Of a stretch of 64,000 bases of DNA, positions 34,373-44,382 are shown piece after piece; the first letter of the stretch is position 1; the number at the start of each line of letters is the position of its first letter. The notes beneath the pieces were generated by a model. The model did no database searches. It was not told the origin of the DNA and saw only the letters and a program-made list of their open reading frames with translations. The position numbers and the translations under genes are program-made. Origin of the DNA: Brumimicrobium sp051745635 (GTDB taxonomy: Bacteria; Bacteroidota; Bacteroidia; Flavobacteriales_D; Crocinitomicaceae); assembly GCA_051745635.1 (NCBI GenBank), contig JBNJEH010000003.1, forward strand, positions 50,047-114,046, given 5' to 3'.

Positions 34373-37027
34373 ATGATGAAACGTATCTTACTATCAATAA
34401 CGCCGATATTCTTAGCATTCTCTTCTTTCGCACAGAATATTTGCCTGGGTACCGATGAAACTATATGTGCTGGAGATCAAGTGACCCTTGAAGACTGTGG
34501 CAATTTTGGTGCCGGATCGACTGGGGTTCCTTACACGCTGTCTTCAATTTCTTACAATCCCGATCCTTTTAATACAACTAACACGGTAAACCTTGGAGAT
34601 GATCAGTTCAGTGGGATTATAAACATAGGTTTTAACTTTTGTTTTTACGGTCAAACCTATAATCAACTGGTTATAAGTTCGAATAATTATATTTCTTTTG
34701 ATCTGGCGAACGCTGGTGGTTATTCCCCCTGGAGCACTGTGGCAATTCCAGACGCTGGTGCAAATCAAGCTCAGAATGCTATTATGGGACCATGGCAAGA
34801 CGTAAACCCTTCGTTGGGAGGTACAATCAGTTATGAGACGTATGGTACAGCACCTAATCGCCGTTTTGTAATTACGTGGGACGCTATACCAATGTTTAGT
34901 TGTACTGGAACATTATATTCCAGTCAAATTAAGATTTTCGAAGGATCCAATGAGATTGAAACACACATAGTAGATAAGCAGGTCTGCCCTGGATGGAACG
35001 GGGGGCTGGCAGTTCATGGAGTTCATTCACCGGGAGGTACAGATGCACTTACAATCGCAGGGCGCAACAATACCCAATGGAGTGTTGCAAATGAAGGTTA
35101 TTTATGGACGCCACAACTGAATGTAGAGTGGGTTGATACGCAAGGGAACACCTGGCCTTATACCGGTCCTACTTTAACTGTTACGCCCGTTCCAACACCT
35201 CCTTCAGATTCAGTTGGTTATTTTTTACAAGCTACAGATAATTGCGGATCAAGCGTTGGACAGTCTGACACTTCATGGATAACCGTTAACCAGGTTAATT
35301 TGGCTGTGAACGGAACCGATGATCTATGTACACAAGGGGCTGGTGAGGCAACTGCTGTATTTACTGGCGGATCGAACCCTTATTCATATCAATGGGATGA
35401 TCCCGGTAATCAAACAACTCAAACAGCTACAGGACTTTTCGCAGGAACTTATAACGTTACTGTCACTGATGCTATAGGATGTCAAGCAAGTGCTTCTGTC
35501 ACTATTGGCGATACTCCAATGTCATTAAGCACGACAAACACCCTCGTCTCATGTCCGGGTGGGAGTGATGGTACAGCAACGGTTACGATTACTCCGACGC
35601 CTGCAAGTGCTACCTATGATTGGTACGATGCGGGAAATCAAGCCACGCAAACGGCAACTGGATTAGCTGCAGGTACATATAACGTCGCAGTCGAGACTGG
35701 TGTGGGCTGTCAGGATACGGCAACTGTAACGATTGATGAAGTTCCGCCTCTGAACATTAGTGTTGTGAATACTTCTGATGCAACTTGCAACAGCGCCAGT
35801 GATGGTAGCGCAACAATCCAAGTAACTGATGGAACTCCTCCTTACACTTATGATTGGACTGGTTCATCTTCTACAACGGCATCGGCAACTGACCTTGCTG
35901 CCGGTACAACTACGGTAACTGTTACAGATGACAATGGTTGTGCGGAGACAGTGGATATAACAATCGATGAGCCTGCAGCATTGCAGATTACTGCGCTGAC
36001 ACAAGACACAATTATCTGTGAAGGTGATGATGTAATGCTGGAAGTATCAGGTTCAGGAGGAAGTAGTGCTTATGATTTTACCTGGACAAATAATGGTGCA
36101 ACGGTGGGGACGGGCAATTCGATCGTTACGACGCCTTCATCAGACAATGCGGAATATTGCGTCACACTGAGTGAACAATGCGGGTCACCTTCAACGGATT
36201 CGTGTGTGACCGTAGGTTTCCCCGATCCTGTTCCTCCATCACTTTCTCCTAGTACCACTGGTGGTTGTTATCCCGTAGAAGTCACCTTTGACAATACGAC
36301 AAATACCAATGAAACGATCGATTATACCGTTTTTGACTACAATGATGGTACAGTTGACACTATAAGCGGACTCAATTCAGCCACGCACGAATTTGGCAAA
36401 GGTTTACACGATGTTACCATAAACCTCGTATCGGACCGCGGATGTTCTTATAAAACTACTTTTACCGATTTTGTGGAAGGGTTTGATTATCCCGAAGCTG
36501 CATTCTATGTGAATCCTAATCCCGCGACAGTGTTCGAACCCACAGTTGATGCTTTCAGTCAGTCGGGCAATGATATTATCAGTTATCAATGGATTGCAGA
36601 TGGAGCCGAGCCTTCTGCGAGTTCAGAAATGGATCCTTCTTTCACTTATCCGGAAGAAGTGGAGGATCACGATTTGTTCCTAATTGTAGAAAACAGCAAT
36701 GGATGTACGGATACGTTGAAGCGCACTGTTCGTGTACAAAATGACGTCATTCTTTATGCACCCAATACTTTTACGCCGGATGGAGATGCGTTTAACGAAA
36801 ACTGGCGCGTGTACATCGAAGGAATTGATGTTTACAATTTCCAGCTGGAAATCTACAACCGCTGGGGAGAATTGATTTTTGAATCACATGACCCCGATGG
36901 TTCATGGGACGGAACATATGGTGGAAACCTCGTCAAAGACGGAACGTACATCTGGAAGATTCGCGCAGTCGATCAGGAAAACGACAATAAATATGAATTT
37001 AAAGGATTTGTGAACGTATTGAGATAA
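34373..37027 (+). CDS. T9SS type B surface protein with SprB-like repeats
   Basis: An 884-residue secreted protein, probably a surface adhesin or gliding-associated protein. It has a signal peptide (cleavage after ...SSFAQ), a lectin-like N-terminal domain (about 45-250), and three or four SprB/PKD-type repeats (about 310-540) with the recurring pattern TATGLFAGTYNVTVTDAIGC. A further PKD-like part follows, then the gliding-motility C-terminal domain from about 795 (YAPNTFTPDGDAFNENW, YNRWGELIFESHD, DGTYIWKIRA). That tail is the type B sorting signal. A good terminator follows. Confidence 0.92.
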   Translation: MMKRILLSITPIFLAFSSFAQNICLGTDETICAGDQVTLEDCGNFGAGSTGVPYTLSSISYNPDPFNTTNTVNLGDDQFSGIINIGFNFCFYGQTYNQLVISSNNYISFDLANAGGYSPWSTVAIPDAGANQAQNAIMGPWQDVNPSLGGTISYETYGTAPNRRFVITWDAIPMFSCTGTLYSSQIKIFEGSNEIETHIVDKQVCPGWNGGLAVHGVHSPGGTDALTIAGRNNTQWSVANEGYLWTPQLNVEWVDTQGNTWPYTGPTLTVTPVPTPPSDSVGYFLQATDNCGSSVGQSDTSWITVNQVNLAVNGTDDLCTQGAGEATAVFTGGSNPYSYQWDDPGNQTTQTATGLFAGTYNVTVTDAIGCQASASVTIGDTPMSLSTTNTLVSCPGGSDGTATVTITPTPASATYDWYDAGNQATQTATGLAAGTYNVAVETGVGCQDTATVTIDEVPPLNISVVNTSDATCNSASDGSATIQVTDGTPPYTYDWTGSSSTTASATDLAAGTTTVTVTDDNGCAETVDITIDEPAALQITALTQDTIICEGDDVMLEVSGSGGSSAYDFTWTNNGATVGTGNSIVTTPSSDNAEYCVTLSEQCGSPSTDSCVTVGFPDPVPPSLSPSTTGGCYPVEVTFDNTTNTNETIDYTVFDYNDGTVDTISGLNSATHEFGKGLHDVTINLVSDRGCSYKTTFTDFVEGFDYPEAAFYVNPNPATVFEPTVDAFSQSGNDIISYQWIADGAEPSASSEMDPSFTYPEEVEDHDLFLIVENSNGCTDTLKRTVRVQNDVILYAPNTFTPDGDAFNENWRVYIEGIDVYNFQLEIYNRWGELIFESHDPDGSWDGTYGGNLVKDGTYIWKIRAVDQENDNKYEFKGFVNVLR

Positions 37028-37056
37028 TCGCGATTTCGAAAGAAAAATATTAAAAC

Positions 37057-37091
37057 AAAGGCTGTTTGCACGATGCAGACAGCCTTTTTTT
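37057..37091 (+). terminator. Rho-independent terminator
   Basis: AAAGGCTGT and ACAGCCTTT (37057-37065 and 37079-37087) pair, with TGC/GCA extending the stem, and a run of seven T residues follows. It closes the T9SS type B gene. Confidence 0.85.
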
Positions 37092-37128
37092 ATGTATTTT
37101 TAGTTTTACTCAATGATAAAAGTTTAGT

Positions 37129-38814
37129 ATGAAGGATGCCATAAAGAATCAAGTTGTTTCCAATCACTACAAGAAAAGTGAGAATTTCTTCACCAGTGAT
37201 CTTATTTTTCGAACGTATCTAAAAGAACAGCTTTCAGCTGATGCCTTTCAAATTATAAAACCCTATCTCAAGTATACGGGAAGAAAGGCAGCTTTGGAAA
37301 TGGATCAATTATCGCTTGATGCTGATAAAAATCCGCCCGAATTAATTAAACGCGATTTTTTTGGTACGACGCTCAATCGCGTGAAATTTCATCCTGCTTA
37401 TGACCAATTAATGAAAATTGCCGTTGAATCGGGGATGTTTTCTTTAAAATGGCAACCTGAAAATCGTGAAAAGTTAAAACAACAACGGCATCGCGCGGGT
37501 TTTGCATCGGGATACCTATACGCGTTATCCGAGTTGGGACAATATTGTCCACTCTGTATGACAGACGGCGTAGCACGACTGATCGATTTACACATGAATC
37601 AGGAAGACCGGGAAAAATTATTGCCCAAAATAGCGACCACCAATGTAGATAAACTCTATACCGGAGCGATGTTTTTGACTGAGAAATCGGGTGGTTCCGA
37701 TGTGGGGAGAAATATTGTCAAAGCCAATAAAATCGAAGGTGATCGCTATGCATTGCACGGTGAAAAATGGTTTTGCAGTAACGTCAATGCAGATTTGATT
37801 TTTGCATTAGCTCGTACGGATGAAAATAAAACCGGAACGCGTGGATTATCGATATTTTTAATCCAAAAGTCAACGGCTGAAGGTGCCGATAATCCATTGC
37901 CAATCGTGAGGTTGAAAGATAAATTGGGCGTGCGATCAATGGCGAGTGCCGAATGTGTAATGGAAGGTACTGAAGGGCGATTAGTAGGAGAGGAGTTCAA
38001 TGGTTTCAAAATCATGACCGATATGATTAACTTATCGCGCCTCTACAATGCTGTTGCTGCCATTTCCGGTGCTCGACGTGCGCTGGTAGAAGCTTACACC
38101 TTTAATTTATACCGCACGAGTTTTGGAAAAAATGCGATCGAACACGCTTTGATTCGGGATAAATTATGGGAGTTGGGTACGCTTCATGTCGCCGGGTTTT
38201 ATCTCACCTGGAATACGATTGAAATGCTCGATCGGGCGGATAATGGCGACGAAAAAGCGCAGGCACTCAATCGCTTTTTAACGCCGATGACCAAAAAATG
38301 GACGGCTGAAAACAGTGTGTATATCGTGCGGGAAAGTATGGAGCTCATGGGAGGAATTGGGTACATTGAAGATGGAGTGGTACCAAAAATCATGCGCGAC
38401 GTCATGGTCCTGCCGATTTGGGAAGGAGCGGGAAATATTATGACGCTCGATATGTTGCGCGCGAGTTATAAGTCGAAAGGCTTAGATGTCATGCTCGGGG
38501 ATATTCGGGAAATTGCCGGAAGGAGTGAAGAGCACAACGCATTTATGAAGAAAATGTTAAGTGAAGTAGAGCGGGAGATGAAAACAATTCAGTCAGGTGA
38601 TCAGGAAAGTATAGAACTGACCGCGAAATACCTGTTCGATCAATTGACAACGCTTTACCAATTTGCATTACTTGTTGCGCAGAATAATGAAGACACCAAA
38701 AACTGGATGCAGCCATCCATCGAATATCTAAAATTAAAATTGAAGAAAGAGAACCCCGGGAGGTGCTTGACGCAAGAGGAAATTGAAGGATTGATGGGTT
38801 GGGAAATCGATTAA
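37129..38814 (+). CDS. Acyl-CoA dehydrogenase, AidB-like clade
   Basis: The 561-residue protein is much longer than the about 380-residue core of acyl-CoA dehydrogenases. It has the FAD-binding MFLTEKSGGSDVGRN segment, a FAD loop KWFCSNVNAD, and the C-terminal ELMGGIGYIEDG and PIWEGAGNIMTLDML words that resemble AidB and its relatives. An extra helical C-terminus (about 450-561) completes it. The likely reaction is oxidation of a saturated acyl-CoA; AidB itself binds DNA and is induced by alkylating agents, so a stress role cannot be excluded. Confidence 0.88.
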   Translation: MKDAIKNQVVSNHYKKSENFFTSDLIFRTYLKEQLSADAFQIIKPYLKYTGRKAALEMDQLSLDADKNPPELIKRDFFGTTLNRVKFHPAYDQLMKIAVESGMFSLKWQPENREKLKQQRHRAGFASGYLYALSELGQYCPLCMTDGVARLIDLHMNQEDREKLLPKIATTNVDKLYTGAMFLTEKSGGSDVGRNIVKANKIEGDRYALHGEKWFCSNVNADLIFALARTDENKTGTRGLSIFLIQKSTAEGADNPLPIVRLKDKLGVRSMASAECVMEGTEGRLVGEEFNGFKIMTDMINLSRLYNAVAAISGARRALVEAYTFNLYRTSFGKNAIEHALIRDKLWELGTLHVAGFYLTWNTIEMLDRADNGDEKAQALNRFLTPMTKKWTAENSVYIVRESMELMGGIGYIEDGVVPKIMRDVMVLPIWEGAGNIMTLDMLRASYKSKGLDVMLGDIREIAGRSEEHNAFMKKMLSEVEREMKTIQSGDQESIELTAKYLFDQLTTLYQFALLVAQNNEDTKNWMQPSIEYLKLKLKKENPGRCLTQEEIEGLMGWEID

Positions 38815-38820
38815 AAAAGT

Positions 38821-38918
38821 GGGGTAAGCTACTTGCATCGCACCGCTACGACCTCTTACCCTTGCTACGTTCCCGTCCTGGGGGATTCAGAGGGAGCTGG
38901 TCGTACAAGACTTACCCC
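38821..38918 (-). ncRNA. ffs: Signal recognition particle RNA, small bacterial type
   Basis: The - strand carries a 98-base rod-like RNA. Its ends GGGGTAAG and CTTACCCC pair perfectly, and the apical part reads CCCAGGACGGGAACGTAGCA, the domain IV arrangement with a GGAA tetraloop and asymmetric loop bound by Ffh. The size is typical of the 4.5S-type RNA. It lies between the acyl-CoA dehydrogenase stop and the ispH stop, in its own unit. With Ffh it directs membrane-protein synthesis to SecYEG. Confidence 0.93.
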
Positions 38919-38964
38919 GCCGCAAAAGTAATAATTAGATTTTGTTTAACAAGCAATGGACGCC

Positions 38965-40200
38965 TTATTTAGCATTTTTTTGAGCAAAATTTTTCAATAC
39001 GTCACTCACCGAATGGGTGTTTGAATAAAAACTCAATAGTTGATGCAGTACCTGATCTACGGAAGCATCTGGACATGAAGCTCCTGAAGTAATAATGACC
39101 TTGTCTTTCGCTTTGTGGGGAAGAAATGCATCCTTCGTAAATTCTCGTTTTTTATGAATGTCGAACGCCGTAATTTTCTCTCCTTCCTCAATTTTATGAA
39201 CGCCTTCGATAAAATAAGTGGTAAATTTCTCTTCGAGCAGCTCGACCAGGTGCGTTGTATTGGAACTGTTGTAACCACCGACGACGAGCGCCAAATCTGC
39301 CTCCGCAGCCATCAAGCCGTACGTTGCATTTTGATTGTCGTTGGTCGCATAACAAAGGGTATCCCGCGTGTCGGCAAAATGTTCTTTTAATTCATCAGTA
39401 CCGTACTTTTCAATCATGACTTGTTTTACAAAGTCTGCAATTTCCTGCGTTTCAGATGCCAGCATGGTTGTCTGGTTGACTACACCGACCTTTTTCAAAT
39501 CCCGTTCCGGGGAAAAACCTGCAGTGTAGCGTCCTTCAAAATCTTTAAAAAAATCTCCGGCTGGTAATTCCTTAAGAATATACCGAGCGAGCAATTTTGT
39601 TTCTTCCAGGTTTTTGACTACAACCGAAGGGGCATTGGCAGCACTGTGCGAAAACGTAGCCCGCGTTTCTTCGTGATTGTGTTTACCGTGAATAATGATC
39701 GTGTGATCATCTTTACCCAGTTTTTTCGATCGGTTCCAGACTTTCTCGACAAATGGACAAGTCGTGTTGTAGGCTTGTATATCGACACCTTTTTCATCCA
39801 GGAGCTGCTCGATTTCCAGTGTCGTTCCAAAGGCCGGAACAATGACGACATCGTCTCTGGAAAGTTCATCAAATGAAATCAACTCATTTCCTTCAGTGTC
39901 TTGCAAAAATCGAATACCGTGTGATTCCAGGTCTTCATTTACGGCTGGATTGTGGATCATTTGACTCAACAGGAAGATATTTTTACCCCGATTTTCTTCT
40001 AATGCTCTGTACGATATTTCGATGGCATTCTCTACGCCATAACAGAACCCAAAATGACGGGCAATGTAGATTTCAACGGGACCGAAGTCGAGAACAGTGG
40101 GCGTGAAATCCTTCTTTCGGGGATCGAGTGTTTTACGCACTTTTTTCACTTCCGAAATGATCGGAGAACGATAAAATGTCGGTATATCAAATTGTTTCAT
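38965..40200 (-). CDS. ispH: 4-hydroxy-3-methylbut-2-enyl diphosphate reductase
   Basis: IspH performs the last step of the MEP pathway, making IPP and DMAPP with a [4Fe-4S] cluster. At 411 residues it is the long form found in plants, cyanobacteria and Bacteroidetes. The three cluster cysteines are in HFGFCYGVENA, NTTCPFVEKVW and SGASCPDASVDQV. The active-site EETRA word and the IIIHGKHNHEE histidines are present. A long N-terminal extension precedes the core. It is transcribed singly toward the SRP RNA gene. Confidence 0.95.
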   Translation of the reverse strand: MKQFDIPTFYRSPIISEVKKVRKTLDPRKKDFTPTVLDFGPVEIYIARHFGFCYGVENAIEISYRALEENRGKNIFLLSQMIHNPAVNEDLESHGIRFLQDTEGNELISFDELSRDDVVIVPAFGTTLEIEQLLDEKGVDIQAYNTTCPFVEKVWNRSKKLGKDDHTIIIHGKHNHEETRATFSHSAANAPSVVVKNLEETKLLARYILKELPAGDFFKDFEGRYTAGFSPERDLKKVGVVNQTTMLASETQEIADFVKQVMIEKYGTDELKEHFADTRDTLCYATNDNQNATYGLMAAEADLALVVGGYNSSNTTHLVELLEEKFTTYFIEGVHKIEEGEKITAFDIHKKREFTKDAFLPHKAKDKVIITSGASCPDASVDQVLHQLLSFYSNTHSVSDVLKNFAQKNAK

Positions 40201-40264
40201 ACTTCGGTACTTTAATACTACAAATTAAACCAAATTCTGGCACTTTTGTTTTTGACGAGCCCGA

Positions 40265-40723
40265 TTAATCGTGTGGTGCTATGTCCATATTTTCATCATG
40301 AATCGTTATAAAATGACTCCCGCGGGGAATAAAACCATGGTTCATGTAAAACTTCTGAGCTTTGTAGTTTTCGTTGTAGACGTCGCAGGATAAAAGTGCA
40401 CAATTTTCTTTCCGACTCAAATCGTAAATATAATTCAGCAGTGCATCGCCAATTCCGCGAGATCGATAATCAGGATGTACGATGAAGTTATCCATATCCA
40501 TGTACTTGCCACACCATAGTTTTGTTCCTGTGCTGATCCCAGCTACAGCAATTACTTCATCTTTATCGCAACAGGCGACTTGTCTGTAATGAACGGAACG
40601 CATTTTGTGCAATAAATTCATATAGTTATCCATTGAAAAATTAGAAGGGTAGAGTCTGCTCAAGAGTGCGTGCGACCGCTTCATGTCTTCGATTTGGTCT
40701 AAAACGACGATGTTGTTCTCCAT
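40265..40723 (-). CDS. GNAT family N-acetyltransferase
   Basis: The 152-residue protein has the GNAT fold: the V-I-A-G strand (CDKDEVIAVAGIS), the acetyl-CoA-binding loop FIVHPDYRSRGIGDALLNYI near residue 85-105, and the C-terminal YKAQKFYMNHGF helix-strand. The substrate cannot be predicted. It lies two bases behind the S9 peptidase stop, on the same strand, so both are likely translated from one mRNA. Confidence 0.88.
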   Translation of the reverse strand: MENNIVVLDQIEDMKRSHALLSRLYPSNFSMDNYMNLLHKMRSVHYRQVACCDKDEVIAVAGISTGTKLWCGKYMDMDNFIVHPDYRSRGIGDALLNYIYDLSRKENCALLSCDVYNENYKAQKFYMNHGFIPRGSHFITIHDENMDIAPHD

Positions 40724-40725
40724 TT

Positions 40726-43014
40726 TTAAGAATCCGTTAAATGTTTTTCAAAAAGGTTTAAAATTCTTCGGTATTCGTCCGTCCAGGAGGAAGCTGATTT
40801 AAAACTGTGTGGTTCTACGGGATATCCAACCATATTCCAGTTTGTTTTGCCGAGTTCAATGTAGCGTTGACTCAAACGAACTACGTCCTGATACTGAACA
40901 TTATTGTCTTCCATGCCGTGCAGCATCAAAAGGGGATCGGATAACTGATCAGCAAAGTATATGGGACTGCTTTTCTTATAGGCCAAACTATCCAGCTCGG
41001 GCGTGTTCAGTATATTTGAAGTATAGCCGTGATTGTAGTGCGCCCAGTCCGTCACAGATCGCAGTGCCGCACCGCATGCAAACGCACCCGGATGCTTGTG
41101 CAGCGCCATTAACGTAATAAAACCACCGTAAGAGCCACCGTAAATGCCGATGCGATCGGGATCTATATCCTCTTGTTCAATGAGCCAAGATTTCCCGTGT
41201 AACTGATCTTCTAAATCTGCTCCTCCCATGTGCCGATAAATGGCCGTGCGATGGTCTCTTCCATATCCTGCCGACGCACGGTAATCAATGTCCAGCACTG
41301 TAAAGCCTCTCTCGGTCAGTAAGTGGTGAAACATGTATTCGCGATAATAATTACTCCAGAAGTGATGCGCATTTTGGAGATAACCTGCTCCGTGTACGAA
41401 AATAACTGCCGCACCATTGCGAAGACTGTCGGCGGGTCTGTAAATACGTGCATTCGATTGCGTAGAATCTGAAGTGGGAATAGCAACAATTTCAGGAGCG
41501 ATCCATGGATAGGACGAAAAACTCGAATTCAGCGATGTGGTAATGCGATGAAGCGCTGCATGCTCTTCATTTTTGGTATAATAAAGTTCCCATGGCGCAT
41601 TGCTCTTTGAATAACGCACTGCGAGATATTTTTCATCCGGACTGATGTGTACTTCATGTGCTCCGCTATTCGTGAGAATGGGTGTCCATTTCCCCGATTG
41701 AATAGTGACGCGGTGAAAATTGCGATCTCCGGGATGTGTACGGTTGGAAGTGATATAAAACGATTTTTCGTCAGCACTCAGCTGCGCGTCATGTATTTCA
41801 AAGTCACCTTGCGTGATGGCACGTTTTTCATCCGTTTCCAGATCATAAGTATAAAGGTGAGCATATCCGGAAACTTCACTTTGAAAATAGAGTTTTTTTC
41901 CACTTTTAAACCAACCAATTGTTCCACTTGAAGCGTTCCACGAACTGATACCGGGACCACCTATCCAGGCTGAGTCGTGCTGATGGTCGATTTCAACGAG
42001 TTCCTCCTTTGGATAGTCGTAAACAGTTAGCCAGCGGTCTTTATTATCGAAACTTCGAATGACAAAAAGTGCCCGATCACCATCAGCGGAAAACGAGGCA
42101 TCGTGGATATGAAGACTTTTTGGATCGTCCAATTGCATCTCGCGGTCATAAATGGAATAATAGGACGGAGCAAGATGTAAACCTGTAAGATCAGAAAAAT
42201 CCAGCTCCAATGTCGTATCCCGCTTAATGTCGTGGAGAAACACAGCTTCTTTGGGCGCATTAACAGTGCCCACTTTTGGCCGTGCTTTTTTGACCTGCGC
42301 ATAACCGGTCCGATGGATGAACTCCATATAATTGGTGGTCTGTGAGCGCGATTGTTGAGCGGTTCGGTAGATGATATACCGTTCGCCGGGATCGATTTGT
42401 ACGCTTTTCAATTTCTGATTGCCGAGATCGAGCGCTATTGGAAAGAGTTCTGAACTTTCGGTTTCTTCAGGTGATGAAATATGGTCAAAGAGTTGTGCTT
42501 CCTGCCGCTCCAAATAACTTTTTTCTGATGCACTTTCCCGATTCGAGAATGCAGTGACTTGTAATAACTGTGCCTGACTTCGATCAAATTTGTACAGCTG
42601 TTGATCCGAAGTAAAATAAGCAACATTGGAGTTGTTGACGTGCTGGAGGTTCCACTTTCTTTCTGCTGAAGCGAGGTGTTTCCGTTTAGTATTGCTTTCA
42701 GCTTCAATACTGTATAGCGTATTTGATTCCAAACTGAAAAAATTGGTTTTGCGATCTTCGTGCATGACCACTCTTTCATTTTTGTGACCGAGTGTATCTA
42801 TCGCGTGTGTTGAAAGGTGATATTGAAATTCCGACTGTTGTCCGTTCTCTTGCTGCTGCGAAAAATAGATCGAATGGCCGTCTGCCGACCAGGCAATAGC
42901 TGTGGGCGGGTGACCGATAAAATCGTAGCCTTTCATAATTGACTTCAACTCAAGCTGACCGACTACCTGGTGCGCTGTACAAATAAAAACAGCCAAAAAT
43001 ACAACAACTCTCAT
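40726..43014 (-). CDS. S9 family prolyl oligopeptidase, DPP-IV-like
   Basis: A secreted serine peptidase of 762 residues with a signal peptide (to about residue 20). The N-terminal part (30-480) is an eight-bladed WD-like propeller. The C-terminal alpha/beta hydrolase domain holds the nucleophile in GIYGGSYGGF (Ser near 625), the aspartate in MLHGMEDNNV, and the histidine in YPVEPHSF. DPP-IV-like enzymes cut dipeptides after proline or alanine from exported peptides. A GNAT gene follows after two bases. Confidence 0.92.
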   Translation of the reverse strand: MRVVVFLAVFICTAHQVVGQLELKSIMKGYDFIGHPPTAIAWSADGHSIYFSQQQENGQQSEFQYHLSTHAIDTLGHKNERVVMHEDRKTNFFSLESNTLYSIEAESNTKRKHLASAERKWNLQHVNNSNVAYFTSDQQLYKFDRSQAQLLQVTAFSNRESASEKSYLERQEAQLFDHISSPEETESSELFPIALDLGNQKLKSVQIDPGERYIIYRTAQQSRSQTTNYMEFIHRTGYAQVKKARPKVGTVNAPKEAVFLHDIKRDTTLELDFSDLTGLHLAPSYYSIYDREMQLDDPKSLHIHDASFSADGDRALFVIRSFDNKDRWLTVYDYPKEELVEIDHQHDSAWIGGPGISSWNASSGTIGWFKSGKKLYFQSEVSGYAHLYTYDLETDEKRAITQGDFEIHDAQLSADEKSFYITSNRTHPGDRNFHRVTIQSGKWTPILTNSGAHEVHISPDEKYLAVRYSKSNAPWELYYTKNEEHAALHRITTSLNSSFSSYPWIAPEIVAIPTSDSTQSNARIYRPADSLRNGAAVIFVHGAGYLQNAHHFWSNYYREYMFHHLLTERGFTVLDIDYRASAGYGRDHRTAIYRHMGGADLEDQLHGKSWLIEQEDIDPDRIGIYGGSYGGFITLMALHKHPGAFACGAALRSVTDWAHYNHGYTSNILNTPELDSLAYKKSSPIYFADQLSDPLLMLHGMEDNNVQYQDVVRLSQRYIELGKTNWNMVGYPVEPHSFKSASSWTDEYRRILNLFEKHLTDS

Positions 43015-43138
43015 CCTTAATTTTTATTACGAAAATAATGAAAGATTCAAGGTGAGTCGTAAAAATTGGATCGTATCATAAATATTTACAACTCTTTAGA
43101 TGGTCAAAACGAATGGCAATAACCTGGCAAAACTAAAT

Positions 43139-44254
43139 TTAAGAGCTCTGGCGTAAAAAAGTTCCCTGCGAAGTGTCGTCGAGGCGCTCAATAGGACGGA
43201 TATGTTGACGAATGAGCGACCACCGATCGGGGAATTGCTTGAGGTAATACCCGATTTTTGATTTGTTTTTCTTCACCGCATCTGTTATTGCAGGTGGTGT
43301 GACGGGCGTTTCGAGTGATCGTGCAATATTTTTCGCGTTGAGTATTCCACCTTGTTTTTCTACGCGGTTTGCCGCTGTTTCATAACGATCCAGTAGTGCT
43401 ATAACTTTATCGGTCTCGCGCAGATCAGGTGTACTTTGTCGTGGCGGATTCGGCGTATCTTTGATCAACGCAGCAGCAAATGCCTTGGTCAATTCGATTT
43501 GTTCGCTTTCGAGGTTGACGTGATAAGCGACAGTGACCATTTTCTCCAGATAAGTTTTAATGCGGTCGATACTGAGTTGTTGTTTGGCGAAATAATGTAC
43601 CAGTTCATCATGAATGATAATCGAACGTTCCATCTCGCGCTCGTACGGTTCAATAAATTCTTTTAAAATACTTCGGATTGCCGAGCTGTAAAGGCGTTCA
43701 GAAGTAGCCAATCGCTCTTCGTAATCAGCGATTTGAGTTTTTTGTTCGCTGTGCTGAGCGGCTATTCCACCTACAATCGTTCTTTCGTCTGAAACGCGTT
43801 CGTGTTCTGCGTGCAATATCGATGAGAGCAGATTTTGCAATACCTTTTTCTCCTGCGTGCTGATACCGGAAAATGCCGCATTGATGCTTTTCAGAAAAAT
43901 ATGTTGCGGGAACTCAATAGCGACGACATCCCGTAGCTTATCGTGAACAGAAGGAAAAGTCAATACCAGCGTATTCAATTTCGTCTCGTCATCAAAAGAC
44001 AACTGATCAGTTGAGTGCTCCGGAGCATCAAATGGATAAAAATGATCCAGCCAGAAGGCGCCTTTGGATTTTCGACGCCACTTCTGAAGAAAGAGACGCT
44101 GCTTCTCCCGTTCAAGTTGACTGGAACAAGTCGTGTGTAATTCGCCATCCGTATCTGCCCATATCCCGTGGAATTCCGTTACGCCCGGTAAAAAGTCCGG
44201 TAAACGACTCAATAAATAGGGTATGGGATGATATGTTCCAGCTAAACGAATCAC
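43139..44254 (-). CDS. Hypothetical regulator-like protein, GTG start
   Basis: A 371-residue soluble protein that I cannot assign to a family. The start is GTG at 44254: the codon before it is a stop, and no ATG lies early in the frame. The middle contains a long coiled coil (about 150-230). The C-terminal 70 residues (AKNIARSLETPVTPPAITDA and following) look like a helix-turn-helix or winged-helix unit. It is divergent from 44383, and the shared intergenic region carries an array of ACTTAAT words, so I infer a DNA-binding regulator acting on its own promoter. Confidence 0.5.
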   Translation of the reverse strand: MIRLAGTYHPIPYLLSRLPDFLPGVTEFHGIWADTDGELHTTCSSQLEREKQRLFLQKWRRKSKGAFWLDHFYPFDAPEHSTDQLSFDDETKLNTLVLTFPSVHDKLRDVVAIEFPQHIFLKSINAAFSGISTQEKKVLQNLLSSILHAEHERVSDERTIVGGIAAQHSEQKTQIADYEERLATSERLYSSAIRSILKEFIEPYEREMERSIIIHDELVHYFAKQQLSIDRIKTYLEKMVTVAYHVNLESEQIELTKAFAAALIKDTPNPPRQSTPDLRETDKVIALLDRYETAANRVEKQGGILNAKNIARSLETPVTPPAITDAVKKNKSKIGYYLKQFPDRWSLIRQHIRPIERLDDTSQGTFLRQSS

Positions 44255-44340
44255 TTAATAGTTCAGTTTAAAAAATTAAGTTACTTAATTAAGTTCAAAT
44301 ATACAACTTAATCAATCAATTTTACTTAAATCGACTTTAA
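44253..44340. promoter_or_regulatory. Operator-like ACTTAAT/ATTAAGT array in divergent region
   Basis: The heptamer ACTTAAT or its reverse ATTAAGT occurs at 44253, 44275, 44283, 44288 and 44306, with ACTTAAA at 44324 and ACTTTAA at 44334. The copies at 44288, 44306 and 44324 are spaced exactly 18 bases apart, and 44283/44288 form a palindrome. The cluster sits between the two divergent starts (44254 and 44383) and fits multiple binding sites for one regulator. Confidence 0.5.
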
Positions 44341-44382
44341 ACCTCGTATTATTCCAACAAATTTGTAGTCAAACGAAAAGTT

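Noticed and set aside
38821..38918. Protein-coding or terminator explanation of the GC-rich palindromic segment
   Set aside because: The size, paired ends and GGAA apical loop with GTAGCA fit SRP RNA much better.
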